DNA of 64,000 nucleotides, taken from positions 45,093,587 to 45,157,586 of the forward strand of contig CM057833.1 in NCBI GenBank assembly GCA_030068075.1. Reading direction: 5' to 3'. Every line of letters begins with the position of its first letter. Position 1 is the first letter of the stretch. Under the pieces are notes generated by a model. That model saw only the letters and a program-made list of their open reading frames with translations. It had not been told where the DNA came from and ran no database searches. This DNA comes from Paguma larvata. Its lineage: Eukaryota > Chordata > Mammalia > Carnivora > Viverridae. The translations under genes were made by a program, and so were the position numbers. Below are positions 21,081 to 32,509 of the stretch, one piece after another.

Positions 21081-22574
21081 TGTGAACAAGTAGTCCATAA
21101 GCCTGGAATTTGTGTTTGGGTTTGTTTGAACACCATACAAATCAAATGTACTGGGAAAATACGACTCGTCACGAGCCTCCAGCCCAACGAGGTAGTGGTG
21201 AAAAACTGAATCCTGTTAATTAATCCTACTTCCATCTCTTCTGGAATGAAGAGTCCCTTGGATAGCTTGGCTCTTCAATGTAAATGTTCATGGACAGGGG
21301 TGAAGAAATAGGCTTGTGGCCTTAGAACTATGTGGTTTTCTCTAGATCTGTTGCAGAACTGAGGGTTGTCTGTGGCCCGAGGCCCTGTATAGTATCTGCT
21401 AAGAGGTAGCAGGTCTTTCCTATTCTTAGGAAAATTATTCTGCTTCCACAGCTGAAATCTTTGGTCCTAGACATAGTCCTTAGATTTTGCAAGCTCTGAG
21501 ACCAGGTCTCTTCCAGTGCCTAGTGCTAGGAACCTCTATATTCCCTCCCTGGGATATCCAGGGTATGGACAGGCATTGGGGGAGTAGGAATATTATTCAG
21601 ACCTATTACTGTAGATGCCTCTGTACACATGTGTGATGTGTCTCCTATGGGCCACGGGGCCAAGCTAAATGCAGAACCCTCTCTGGAGCTTCGTAGTCTT
21701 TCCCAGGCACTTCCCAGAGGAGTGGGCACTGGCCTCCTGGTCCCCTCATACCTGTCTGGATATCTCCATTACTAGTTCCTCCACCCCTTGTCAAGATATG
21801 GTTACACAGCAAGAGGTGGAGATGAGAGATGGATAAGAACCATGCCATCTGCTTTCCCCAGCTTCTTGCTTTTTACACTCTGCCAGACAAAAGGCCCAAG
21901 TTTCTTTTTTCTTTTTCCCAACTGGAAGGAACTTCCTCTCCATCAAACCCTCCTCCATTAGGATTCATGGCTTAGTGGAAGACAAGTAAGAAAAACCTCT
22001 AAACCAGAGACAGCATAAATCAGGAGAATTTAAAAAATCATATCATTGAACTCTATTTAAAAATATTCTTAGTTGTTTTTTTTTTTTTTGCCAACGTTAA
22101 CGAAATTACAAGATTCTATAGATAAATCTAGATTTGTATCTTCTTTTGAAAACTTTGCTGGAACTCATACTCTTTCATGGAGCAATACTTGGCTTGACCT
22201 GGCTAGAGTGTTCTTCCCTTAAATAGTGTAGGTCCTTCTTGGTTCTTTACAGGTTGGGTCACTTCCCTTTGCTGTGGACCTTGAAGGCATCTTATTCCTA
22301 CGTCTATGTTCTCTTATTAGCCCCTTATGCATTTAATCTTCTATCAAAAATCCCACTTCTACAGTTGGGGGACTCTATAACCAATATCCTTCCCTATCCC
22401 CCATGTCCAGCACCATGTTAAGCACAGCCAGGGAATATAACTTTTTACACCTTGATAAAAGTATGATGATTACATGAGCATATAATATTATAGGTAATTC
22501 TAAAACCCAGTCAAATATGTACGACTAACACTTATTTTAAAATGAGCACAAGAGGTTCATAAACCTTCTAAGAG
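21081..22574. other. Unassigned unique sequence
   Basis: About 1.5 kb with no named repeat; an 11-T run near 22079-22089. Short frames have no domain. Confidence 0.4.
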
Positions 22575-22860
22575 CTTTTCATCATGTTCCTTCACTTCCA
22601 TTTTTCAACAAGCTGTGGGGCTGTGGGCAGGTTACTTGGGCCAACGAGACTCCTACATCTCCAAATGTGCAACGAGGAGGGCAGGATTAATTCCAGGGCT
22701 CTGAAATGACAGAAGTTCAGTCCAACAACCATACATCCTAACATCAGGAGGGTTGACCCAAGAGTGTAAAGGCCTCCAACTTCAGGGAGTTTATGATCTA
22801 GTTGGGGAAACAAAAGCAAAGCACACAGCATGGAAAGCACCAGAAAGCACAGAGGGATCA
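22575..22860 (+). mobile_element. Worn MIR-like piece, then ancient repeat motif
   Basis: 22610-22690 ('gctgtgggcaggttacttgg') looks like forward MIR. 22765-22860 ('ggagtttatgatctagttg') is a phrase of a widespread old repeat. Both are weak calls. Confidence 0.35.
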
Positions 22861-23066
22861 CTGAGTTCCATGGGCTCAGTGCTCAGAATCAAGGATCTTA
22901 GAATCAGAAGGAGCCTTAAATACTTTTCTCTCCCCACCAACATCTTCATCCAACTATCTCTGAAAACACAATTCAGCTTCACCTCTCTCCTTCCTGAAGC
23001 CCCAGGTCTGGGTGAGTTAGTGCCCTCCACTGTGTTCCCACAGCTGTGTGCAGTTGCTGTGTATTT

Positions 23067-23258
23067 TTTTTTTAGTTTATTTATTTATTTTAAGAAGAGA
23101 GAGAGAGGCAGAGAGAGAGGGAGAGAGAAAATCCCACGTATGCTCTGCACTGTCAGCACAGAGCCTGACGCCGGGCTTGAACTCACAAACCATGAGATCA
23201 TGACCTCAGACAAGACCAAGAGCCAGATGTTTAAACAACTGAGCCACCCAGGCACCCC
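23067..23258 (-). mobile_element. Carnivore SINE, reverse, with long TSD
   Basis: Reverse SINE from 'tttatttatttattttaag' to 'ctgagccacccaggcaccc'. The TSD 'cagttgctgtgtattt' is exact over about 15 bp at 23051-23066 and 23259-23274. The 236-aa frame at 22753-23463 simply reads through this element. Confidence 0.95.
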
Positions 23259-23274
23259 CAGTTGCTGTGTATTT

Positions 23275-23561
23275 GTCTGTCCCCCACTGTGCAGCTGTCT
23301 TCCAGGACCCCAGAACCATTATTTTGGGTCACTTCTTGATAAAGTTATGCCACACCCTACTCCATGTGGTCCTGACCAAATGGCTGATAGAGATTTTCAT
23401 CACGTACATCCTCCCTCTGGTAGGCTAGTGAAATTAGGCCAGGTTGTTTTTCCAGGGATTTGAATCTCAAGGGAAGTGACATGTTGTGACAGAGTGTTAA
23501 AACAGTTTGAACCAAAGCATTCTATTCTTCCTCACTCTGCAATTGCCACAATACATTTCTC
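23275..23561. other. Unassigned sequence
   Basis: No feature recognised. Confidence 0.3.
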
Positions 23562-23594
23562 TGTGTGTGTGTGTGCGTGCACGCACGTGTGTGT
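23562..23594 (+). repeat. Imperfect (TG)n with palindromic centre
   Basis: A GT run broken by 'gtgcgtgcacgcacgt', giving a short perfect palindrome in alternating purine-pyrimidine sequence. Confidence 0.9.
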
Positions 23595-24094
23595 TGAGAA
23601 CTATTTCTGTCTGTTGCTTACAATCAAGAATCCTAACAGATTCTGAGATCAAATATTTTTCATCTTTGGTGTCTATCAAAGAGTTTGGCATGTGATAAGC
23701 GCCGAGAACAAAATAATAAATGTCTGTTAAGTGAATATATTCTTCACCAATGTCAGCATCCACTATGGCATCCCTGACAGATGGCCATCTTTCCTCTTTC
23801 TATGAGACCATGACAGTGATAAAGAGAACTCAGTATCTCACTAGGTAGCTCAGGCTATTCGAAAACCTTTCCCAAATGAACTCTATAATGTATCCCAAAC
23901 TGTTAGAAAGTTCTTCCCAAATGAGTTAAAATCTTACTCACATTAACTTCCCCCAGCTATTCTTTGTCCTTTGCTGGGACCATGAGAATTCTCCTATCAG
24001 ATAATTTCAGAATTAGGGCTAGCAACATCTACAGGGTTTCAGGGTTTGCTAAGAGGTCTCTAAGAGATAATAATATCTCACATTTGAAAGACAA
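23595..24094. other. Unassigned unique sequence
   Basis: No feature recognised. Confidence 0.35.
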
Positions 24095-24310
24095 ATAATA
24101 TCTAGAGGGTTTCCAAAGCTCTTTCCCAACCATTAGGTAATTTATTCTCACAAAAACTCTGAGACACAGATTGCTGTGGGATTACTAGTCTCTGCTTTAC
24201 ATATCAGGAGACTAGCCCAGAAAATTGTATAATTTTTTTTCCAGGTCACATAGCTAATAAAGGGCAGAGGTAAGACTCAACGCCTAATCTTTACCACTTA
24301 ATTCCCCCAC
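24095..24310 (-). mobile_element. MIR SINE, reverse orientation
   Basis: 'taatttattctcacaaaaa', 'ccaggtcacatagctaata', 'aagggcagaggtaagactc'. Confidence 0.7.
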
Positions 24311-24394
24311 CTCTTCCTTCCTATCATGAGTCCCTCACCACGGGATGATAATAGGCTTGGTGATGAAGATATGAATTTAAAGAGTTTGCTTTGT

Positions 24395-24560
24395 TTCAGC
24401 CACTCTGCTGGTTAGTTTAAAATACTTACTCTAATTCTTCAGCCAGCCAAGATATATACAATCATCTCCCTATCATGGTTGATGGAAACTGAGGTTCAAC
24501 AGCACACAAGAGACATGCCACAGATCACTAGCTAATAAATATTAAGGGCCAACACTTTAT
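24395..24560 (-). mobile_element. MIR SINE, reverse, worn
   Basis: 'gatggaaactgaggttcaa' and 'catgccacagatcactagc' with 'taataaat' fit a reverse MIR. Confidence 0.55.
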
Positions 24561-25414
24561 TTGTGAATTCAGGCAACAGACAGAGCTGGAATTGGATCAT
24601 GCTTGTGCGAGGTCTCTGTTAAGGACCAGTGCATTCTCCAGCTGCGAGTTTTGGGCCCTAGGGTCTCAGCAAGATCAACAGCCATACCCTTATTCACTAA
24701 CCCCTGGCTTGTGGAGCGACTCTGTGGTTCTGCTCTCCCACCCTCTCAAGTTTCCCTCCACTCCCTTCCCACGTATTTGCATTAAACACTGACAAAGTTC
24801 TGTTAAGGGCTTTTGTTACTAATTTATGAGGGAAGAGGGAAGATTGGCTACACTCATAGGAAGCATTCAGGTCATTTTTATTTCTCCATCTATGGGCAGC
24901 ATCAACTTAGAAATGGAAAGTACTTCCTACAACTGCATTAAGCCCGTAAGAAACATCTGTATGCTGTTACACTGCTTCTCCCTGTTCCCCTCCCCATCCC
25001 AAAGGAATGATGTTTCCTTAAAGTTCATCTGCAAGGTTCTATTCCCAGCACTGATAACACTATAAAATAATGGTAAAGTTAATTATTGGTGAATTAAAAA
25101 GGAAGTGCTATCTAAATTCTCAGGACATTCACATCACTATCAAATGAGTTTATTGTGATTAAAATGATTAATGACATTCCAGTAAATACCAGAGAATTAT
25201 AATCCTGAATACAAAGAAGGTTAAAGTCTTATCGTCATTAGAGTACATCAAGGCAAACGTGAATACTCTCCTTATCTGCTTACATTAGGAAAAGAGACAC
25301 AGAGCAAATAAAGATCATTTGATTCTTTGCAAATATGGAAATCTGGGGGCCCGTTTTATTATTTATGTAGCATTTGGAACCAATATATATTTTACAGAAG
25401 GAAAAACAAGAGCT
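24561..25414. other. Unassigned, AT-rich in second half
   Basis: No repeat or gene named; short frames only. Confidence 0.35.
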
Positions 25415-25787
25415 CGCATGTAATTTAAACAAAATAGACCAATGGAACAGAATTGAAAGGCTAAAAACAGATCCAAGCATATTACAACATTTTAGCATAT
25501 ATTCGAGAGGGCATTTCAAAACTAGGGGAGAGGCTGTATTATTAAATGAAAATATTGAGACAACTGGCTCACCATTGACTGAAGGGAGGTAAATATCTTA
25601 CATGTTACCCCTAAATAGATTCCATAACAAAAGAACTAGATAACAATACATGCGAATATTCCTATATTTCTATAGTGTTGAGGCAGGCAAGACATTAGAA
25701 GGCACTGTTCAGAAAAGAGAGAGCAGACAAGAAGAAATTAATAGATTTAATAAGACATAATTTAAACTAAACCAAAAGGTGAATACA

Positions 25788-26108
25788 TTTGAGACTTGAA
25801 TAATGCAGTGGTTCAGAGCTTCAACACCCTGTATAGTTGCAAATCTGCAAATAACTTTGAGTCTCTGAGAACTTAACTACTCATAGCCTACTATTGGCTG
25901 GAAGCCTTATCTATAACATAAACAATTAACACGTATTTTATATGTTACATGTATTATATACTGTATTCTTACAATAAATTAAGATAGAAAAAAGACAAAG
26001 GTATTAAGAAAATCATATGGAGGAGAAAATACATTTGTAGGACTGTAAAAAATCTGTAGGAAATGGACCAGTATCATTCAAACCTATTGTTTGAGGGTCA
26101 ACTCGAAC
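25788..26108 (-). mobile_element. Tigger-type element, reverse, same family as 7953-8535
   Basis: Reads as the reverse of the family: 'actcatagcctactattgg', 'cttacaataaattaagata', 'gtattaagaaaatcatatg', ending in the TIR 'tttgagggtcaactcg'. The other end ('gacttgaataatgcagtgg') is worn. It sits inside the old L1. Confidence 0.75.
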
Positions 26109-26362
26109 GACCTGGTGGAAATATCTACAATATATTCGAAAGATAAAAATATCTTTGATTATATTTTTAAGATCTAAAGGCTGTCTCTGATATACAAAGA
26201 TATTTTACAAATAAATAGGAAAAGCCAAATCTCTGATATAAAAATGACCAAAAGACTTGAAAGAAGAAATAAAAGCAGCCAATTCAACTACGACTATAAA
26301 ACCACTTCTCCCTCAGTGGGAGGAAGTTATCCAAATTAACACATTTTTTCAGTTTGGCAATT

Positions 26363-26365
26363 GTT

Positions 26366-26408
<43 letters not shown>

Positions 26409-26560
26409 GAGTAGCGTGAGTGTGCACACAAGCAGGGGAGGGGCAGATGGAGAGAGAGAATCTTAAGCAGGCTCCAAGTCCACCACAGAGCCTGACAATG
26501 CAAGGCTCCAATCCGTGGGATCATGACCTGAGATAAAAGCAAGAATCTAATGCTCAACTT
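26363..26560 (-). mobile_element. Carnivore SINE, reverse, with (TTTA)n tail
   Basis: The tail has expanded to about eleven TTTA units (26364-26408). The body has 'gaggggcagatggagagag', 'gatcatgacctgagataaa' and a worn 5' end. Inserted in the old L1. Confidence 0.88.
26364..26408 (+). repeat. (TTTA)n microsatellite
   Basis: About eleven near-perfect tetranucleotide units, grown from the SINE tail. Confidence 0.95.
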
Positions 26561-26714
26561 ACTATGATTTTAAAAGCCACTGAGGAAACAAGCTGTGAGG
26601 TTACAGGGAGATTGATGGAACCCCTTAGAGTCTCTGAAAGAGTATGAATGGGCCCACATTTATGGAAAGCAATTTAGAGAAAAAAAAAACAAACAAACAG
26701 CAAACCTCTGTATA

Positions 26715-27087
26715 CTGTTAGTTTCCTAGGACTATCATAACAAAGTTCAACAGATTGGGGGCTTATACTACAAAAATGTGTTTCCTGGAGGTTGGGAGTT
26801 CAAGATCAAGGTGCCCGCAGGGCCAGTTTCCCCTGAGGGCTCTCTCCTTGGCTTACAGACGTCCACCTTCTCTTGCTGCTCCTTTCACATTATCCTTCCT
26901 CTGCGTGCACACATTTCTGATGTCTCTTCCTCCTCTTATAAGGACACCAGTCTTACTGGATTAGGGTCCAGCCTTATTGTCTCATTTAACCTTAATTACT
27001 ACCTCTTTAAAGCTCCTATCTCCAAATACAATGACACTGAAGGTTAGAGCTTCAGCATATGAATTTTAGGGGGACAGTTTAGTTCAT
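26715..27087 (-). mobile_element. ERVL-MaLR LTR (MLT1/MST-like), reverse
   Basis: Reverse MaLR order: 'tgttagtttcctaggacta', 'gggagttcaagatcaaggt', 'cttataaggacaccagtct', 'cctatctccaaatacaatg', 'catatgaattttaggggga'. Solitary LTR inserted into the old L1. Confidence 0.75.
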
Positions 27088-27123
27088 CACACACACACAC
27101 ACATACACACACACATACACACC
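27088..27123 (+). repeat. (CA)n microsatellite
   Basis: CA run with two interrupting 'catac' units, at the edge of the MaLR LTR. Confidence 0.93.
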
Positions 27124-27359
27124 ACAAAAATATTCTTATCTTTTGACTCAGTAATTCTGTGCCTAGAATATTAGGGATATTATCCTAAAGCCCAATAATA
27201 CAGACAAAAATCCACCTGGTCCTAAAGTATACAATACTTTCATCCTATATCCAGCCTTATAATCTTACTTTCCCATTGAGGTAAATTTGGTGATAGACGA
27301 GTGAGTGATCATATTCTTTTAAGATAGGGTTGATGCTTGTCTGTCTGTCTTTCTTATGA

Positions 27360-27705
27360 CTTTTTTTAAGGGTAGGTTCAGATTTAAATTGAGAAAAATT
27401 CAGAAAAGGTAGAGATTTCCCATATACAATCTGCCTCATTGCAACATGCATATCCCCTCATTCTCAACATCCTGCATCAGAGTAGGGTATCTGCTACAGG
27501 AGACGAAGCTATGCTGACACATCAGAGCCTCACAGAGTCCCTAGTTTATGCTAGCATAGGGTTCTCTCTTGGTGGTGTGCATTCTATGGGCCTGGGAAAA
27601 TGCATAATGAATGACCTGTGTCCACCATTATAGTATCACACAAAGTAGTTTCACTGACCTAAAAACACTCTGGGAGCCACCTATTTGCCTCTCTTTCTCA
27701 CCCTA
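27360..27705 (-). mobile_element. L1 LINE 3' UTR fragment, reverse
   Basis: 'gagatttcccatatacaat', 'ctcaacatcctgcatcaga', 'gggttctctcttggtggtg', 'cattatagtatcacacaaa', 'gtagtttcactgacctaaa' match the reverse of an old L1 3' UTR. Confidence 0.7.
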
Positions 27706-27874
27706 AGCAATGACTTAATTTTTTTTAACTTAAATTCCTAGGTGTTTAGGATATGTAGCCAGATGATGGTGAAATTGCTTTGTAAATGTCTGTCAAAAAA
27801 AGTTAGATGTTATTGTTTGTTCCTCCTGGGAAAACTCCATTGCCCTTTGAATGGAGTGAATTCTTGGTAAAGAG

Positions 27875-28365
27875 GAGCGTGGCCTCATACAGAGCATGGG
27901 TGCTATGGAATCCGGCAGATGGCTGGAATTCCTTCTCTTCCTTATTGGCTGTGTGATCTTGGGGAAATCCTTTACCTTCTCTGAGGCTCCATCTCCATTA
28001 ACTGCATAATGAGGAAAACAATACCTACTTGCAGAGAGGTATAAGGATTAGAGTTAATTTAAGAAAAGTATCTGGTGGGGGCACCTGGGTGGCTCAGTCA
28101 GTTAAATGTCTGATTTCAGCTCAGGTCATGATCTCATGGTTTATGGATGTGAGCCCTGTATTGGGCTCTGCACTGACAGCTCAGAGCCTGGAGCCTGCTT
28201 TGGATTCTGTGTCTCCCTCCTCTCTGCCCCTCCCCTGCTCATGCTCTGTCTCTCTCGCTCAGCTCTCAAAAATAAATAAACATTAAAAAAAAGAAGAAGA
28301 AGAAAAAGAAAAGAAAAGTTTCTGGTGGCTGGCCCACATTAGATGTTCAGGAAATGGATGATATC
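27875..28365 (+). mobile_element. MIR SINE split by a carnivore SINE
   Basis: Left part 27875-28078 ('tggctgtgtgatcttgggg', 'ctgaggctccatctccatt') and right part 28329-28365 ('cacattagatgttcaggaa') form one MIR. The interruption is the SINE at 28079-28310. Confidence 0.7.
28079..28310 (+). mobile_element. Carnivore SINE inside a MIR, with 18-bp TSD
   Basis: Starts 'gggcacctgggtggctcag', with felid middle 'ctgacagctcagagcctgg' and a purine tail (aag/aaaag units). The TSD 'aagaaaagtatctggtgg' (28061-28078) recurs at 28311-28328 with one mismatch. Confidence 0.95.
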
Positions 28366-28519
28366 CTGTCGTGATCATCACAACAAACAATGTTCAGGGA
28401 GTGAACGGGCCAGGGAAATGGACGAAGGTGTAGGAATATCCACATCAAGGTTACCTCACTGAAGTTGAAATTCTGTACTGGGACAGCATTTCCTAGAGGG
28501 GACAGTAAATATTTTGGAG

Positions 28520-28730
28520 GCAAATAGATCTGGGTTCAAATCCTGAACTCACCAACTGACAAGGTCAGCGAATCCAAGTGAACTACTTGCACTTTATGAG
28601 CCTCTGTTTCTTTATCTGTAAAATGGGTTGATAAGATTTCTTTCATAGGTGATCCTATAAGGCCTAATAAGATGACCTCACATTGCACAGTGTCTGGTAC
28701 ACAGTACGTGCTCAGCAAGTAGAATCTATT
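28520..28730 (+). mobile_element. MIR SINE
   Basis: 'agatctgggttcaaatcct', 'gcctctgtttctttatctg', 'gtctggtacacagtacgtg' in MIR order. Confidence 0.8.
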
Positions 28731-29554
28731 TCTTGTCACTGTCAACGCACATCTGCCTCAGACAGGTGTGCACATGTCAGCAGTGTCAGAGGCTCTGGGG
28801 AAACCGTCTGGAGCAAAGTCTCTGATGAGTAGGTATACTGGAGTCTTTCTATTCTTTAAAGAAGCATAGAAAGGAAGAGAACTAATAAGGTTTTTCATGT
28901 ATTACCTTTATGCTCAAGGATCCCCGGTTACAAATATACTCTGTGATGATTTTCTCAGATAAGTTACAAATAAGCCCCAACTTGCCTTGAAAGGATTTCT
29001 GCAATCTAATAGGTTGGGGTGTTAGTCCTGATGCTATGAAATCCCTTTAGCAGAAAGCCTCCAGGCAGTCAGTCGGTGGGGCTGGGCCCTCCCTGAGTGC
29101 TGGCACTTAAAGAGACAGATAAGGGAAGATTGCCAAATACGAACATCTGGAAATGGAATATGAAGGCCCAGAGGAAAAGGAGCACTTATTTTTCAAGGCC
29201 GCCTTAGGCTATGTCTTCCAGGGAAGACTTCTCTGGGAACGGGAATCATGAATTTGAGGCATGACACCCAGGATTTTAACAAATAAAGCTACTGGGTCCA
29301 TTTCTGGAGCAGCCTGGTGTCACTTCTTTCCTCAAGAAATTCAGAGCCAGATTGAGAGGCCTGCCAGTGCAGTGGCTGCCTGGGGCACCCTGACCACAGA
29401 AAGAAACAAAAGCTCATTGGAAAAATCTGGAAATGTTGTGCCAATAAACTCAAGATGCCACATAGGAATTTTATCTGACTGATAAAATTTAAATTGGTTG
29501 CTGTATTAGTGAGGAATCTTTGGGGGTCCTTTCCAACAGACAACTAAGTCAAAC
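28731..29554. other. Unassigned unique sequence
   Basis: About 820 bp without a named repeat. Frames of 73 and 84 aa on opposite strands overlap and carry no domain. Confidence 0.4.
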
Positions 29555-30450
29555 TACTTTTTTAAAATTATGGTAAAAATACACGTAACATAGAATATAT
29601 CACCTGTATTAGCTCAGGCCACCATAATGAAACACCGCAGAATGGGTAGCTTAAGCAACAGAAATTTATCGTGTCACAGGTCTAGAGGCTGGGAGTTCAA
29701 GATCAACATATCAGTAGAGTAAGTTTATCCTTACTATATCCCTTTGTGATGTGTCCTCTTATGGCCTTTCCTCTTCGCATGCATGGGGAGAGAGCTTTGC
29801 TGTCTCTTCTCCTTCTTATATGTACAGAAGTTCTACTGGATTAGAGTCTCACTTATGATCTCATTTCATCTTAATTACCTCCTTAAAGTCCATATCCCTG
29901 AATACAATCACATCAGGGGTATGGCTTCCAAATATGCATTTTGGAAGAACACCGTTCAGCCTATAATACCACGGTAACAATGTCCAAGCATGAAGTTCAG
30001 TAGCATTAAGTACATTCACACTGCTATGCAACCATCACTACAATCTGTCTCCAGAATCTTTTCATCTTATAAACTAAAACACTATACTGCTAAAAAAAGT
30101 AGTTTCCCACCCCTCCCTCTCCTCAGCCTCTAGAAACTGCTATTCTACTTTCTGTTTCTATGAATTTCAGTAATCTAAATATCTTATCTGAGTGGAATCA
30201 GGCAGTATTTGTCTTTTTGTGACTGGCTTGTTTCATTTAGCATCATGTCTTCAAGTTCTGTCTCTGTTGTAGCATGTGTAAGAATTTCCTTCCTTTTGCT
30301 GGCTGAATAATATTCCATTGTATATGAATGCTGTATTTGGTTAATCTTTTCATAATGCTCCCATGAACATGGGCATAAAAACCACACATTCATGTTTATT
30401 ATTTTGAGTGTGGTTTCACGGGTATATACAAATGTCAAAATTTAACAGAT
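29555..30450 (-). mobile_element. Old L1 LINE, reverse, split by a MaLR LTR
   Basis: 29555-29606 ('aattatggtaaaaatacac') and 29976-30450 ('gttcagtagcattaagtac', 'agtggaatcaggcagtatt', 'gctgaataatattccattg') are contiguous in L1. The LTR 29607-29975 interrupts. Confidence 0.8.
29607..29975 (-). mobile_element. ERVL-MaLR LTR (MLT1-like), reverse, nested in L1
   Basis: Begins 'tgtattagctcaggccacc', then 'caacagaaatttatcgtgt', 'gctgggagttcaagatcaa', 'ccatatccctgaatacaat', ending 'gttcagcctataatacca'. TG...CA-type ends, no internal retroviral sequence. Confidence 0.8.
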
Positions 30451-30515
30451 TATACACTTTAAATATGCGTAGATTATAGTGTGGCAACTGTTTTTTAATA
30501 TCGCTATAAAAACTT
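30451..30515 (+). mobile_element. Possible L1 3' tail scrap
   Basis: 'cagattatacactttaaat' recalls an L1 3' terminus in forward orientation. Weak. Confidence 0.35.
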
Positions 30516-31504
30516 ACATGGAAAAGAAATATTGATTGGCATACCTGACTAGGAAGTGCAGGACAGTAGCTAACTTCAAGAAGGTTCAAATTGCATCATG
30601 AGGAATTCAAGTAACCATTGTCAGTCTATTCTGCTTTGCTTTTCTCTAGGCTGTCTTGTCCTAGGTAGTGACAAAAATGTGAAATCTTTGGCAGTTCTCA
30701 GTTAACATTGTTTTTACAACTGAGAATCTTGGAGGGGATAAATTACTCCTTTCCCCAAAGTTCCAGCTGAAGTCTGAGCTAAGGCTCTGATTGGCCTAAG
30801 TCTGAGCCAATCATTTTGATCAGGGGGAAGCAGTGCTCTGATTGGTCAACTCTGGATTGCAAACCCGGCCATGAGATGTGTAAGAAGCATTTATACCATG
30901 AACTGTACAGATAGGTTCCCATCAAGAAAAAAGGGTTCTGTTACCAGAAGAGAAAAGGCAGACAAAAGCTACAGACGAGTATTGCTGTCCTACTTCCCTG
31001 AAGGAGACTGCCCTTATATGGAAACGAAAATACACAGTTTGCTGGGGACCACCTGTGCCATGTGATATTTTTGTGTATGAAAGCTACTCCCTACAGACAT
31101 AGCTCCCCACCACTCTCCACGGACCCCAGACCAGCCAAGTGAGTCCAAAGTCAGCAGCCAAAACGTCAGCTGAAATTCTGAAAACGGAATAATCCACAGC
31201 ACAGCAGTGTTTCTCCAAGGGGGGAAAATGATTTAGTTCATTCTATTATCTGAATTTTAAACCAGGGAAGTTTGGGAGTTCAGAAAACCACAATTCTACT
31301 ACAATACTAAGTATGCCAAATATGTTATTCTGAATATATTTGTAGATTTAAAAAAACTGTTTTCTCCCCACCTTTATGAATTAAATAGTGACCAGATATT
31401 TTAGAACTGTAATTTTAGGACACCAAAGTTCTCGGGCCCCCAAAATCTCAGTCTAACCTGGTCGTGGGGCTATCTCTAGGTTGATTTGGTGGGAAGCGAG
31501 AGAA
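30516..31504. other. Mostly unassigned; inverted CCAAT-type repeats at 30785-30850
   Basis: Phrases 'gctctgattggcctaagtc', 'gagccaatcattttgatca' and 'gctctgattggtcaactct' recur within 70 bp. This pattern is known from an old mammalian repeat, so it is not read as a promoter. Confidence 0.35.
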
Positions 31505-31665
31505 AGTAAAGTGAGGACCTACTGTGTGGTAAGCATGAGGCAAAGTGCTTCCCACCCAGAATCATGTAACACCCCCCTTCTCTTCTCTGGGAGACTCAGA
31601 AACATCTGTGATTTATCCAGGGTCACACACAAAATGAATGAGTGGCAGTTCTCCTGGTTCTAAAA
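31505..31665 (-). mobile_element. MIR SINE, reverse, worn
   Basis: 'gtgatttatccagggtcac' followed by 'acacaaaatgaatgagtgg' with 'agttctcctggttctaaa' fits reverse MIR. Confidence 0.55.
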
Positions 31666-31861
31666 GTCAGGTTTTTGGTTTTCTGTGTAAGACTTCCACA
31701 GACGCTCAGCCCTGCCTTCATCTAGCTGCTACCAGAGATATCACTGGGAGACACATGTCCCCACAGCGTCATAATTCAAAGATAACATCCACAGGTCTTC
31801 CGAAAGGCCACTGTGTTGAGCTACTCTGGTGCCTTGTCACATACAATTATTAGGAAGCTCA

Positions 31862-32260
31862 GCATTAATTCCAAAATCCTATACGTGATCTAAAATCTTG
31901 GATATGATCTGGCCCGTCTACCCCTCAGACTCCATCTCATTTCACATCCCCCTTCACTTAACATGATTTATTACCTGCAGGTGTCTTAGAGTCTCACTGG
32001 TACCTACCCAGGTCCCCTTAGTGCCTTCACGCCTGTTACCTTCACCTACCTGGTGAAGCATCCCCCACACTGTTATAGCTAACTGTTGCTTACCTTCAGG
32101 TTTCACTGTAAATGTCACTTCCTTGAGGAAGACTTTTCTGGATCCCCCAATAGGGTTAAGTCACCTTGTTTTGTTTTCTTGGGGTACCCTGCACCATGCT
32201 TCTTTTCCTTAGCATTTAGGACAATTAGTAATTAATTACCCATGCATTTATTCATTGAAT
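31862..32260 (+). mobile_element. L2 LINE 3' fragment
   Basis: 'aggtttcactgtaaatgtc', 'acttccttgaggaagactt', 'ttctggatcccccaatagg' and a 'cttagcatttaggacaatt' stretch give L2 order. Confidence 0.75.
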
Positions 32261-32509
32261 GTCTGTTCATGCACATATTTGTAGATGTTTTTTTGAGAGC
32301 CTGTTGCATGCCTACTGTGTGCTTTCTGTCTGAGGCACTGAGGCTACTACAGTATGGGCATGTAAGCTCTGAAAAGACTGAGATTCGGTCTGTCCTTCCC
32401 AGGTACCCTCTGGCCCTGCACCCTGTCCCACTCAGAGCAGGAATTGAAAGGATAAAGGAATTAAGAAAGGGGAAAACACTTAATTAAAGCTGCACTCCAG
32501 TCCCTTCCT
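32261..32509. other. Unassigned; ancient repeat motif
   Basis: 'catgcctactgtgtgcttt' followed by 'ctgaggcactgaggctact' is an old-repeat phrase; family unassigned. Confidence 0.35.

Larger units (their letters stand above)
25415..27235 (+). mobile_element. Old L1 LINE (ORF2 region), split by three later elements
   Basis: L1 pieces in order: 25415-25787 ('agaccaatggaacagaatt', 'gagggcatttcaaaactag'), 26109-26362 ('aagataaaaatatctttga', 'aaaagcagccaattcaac'), 26561-26714 ('ttatggaaagcaatttaga'), 27125-27235 ('cttttgactcagtaattct', 'ggatattatcctaaag'). A Tigger element, a SINE and a MaLR LTR interrupt it. No intact ORF2 frame remains. Confidence 0.75.

Noticed and set aside
22753..23463. Longest open frame (236 aa)
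   Set aside because: It reads through a reverse SINE (23067-23258), has low-complexity 'RERGRERGRE' from the GA tract and shows no domain.
30750..30870. Cluster of CCAAT/ATTGG boxes
   Set aside because: Recurring 'ctgattggcc' phrases are typical of an old interspersed repeat, so not taken as a promoter.
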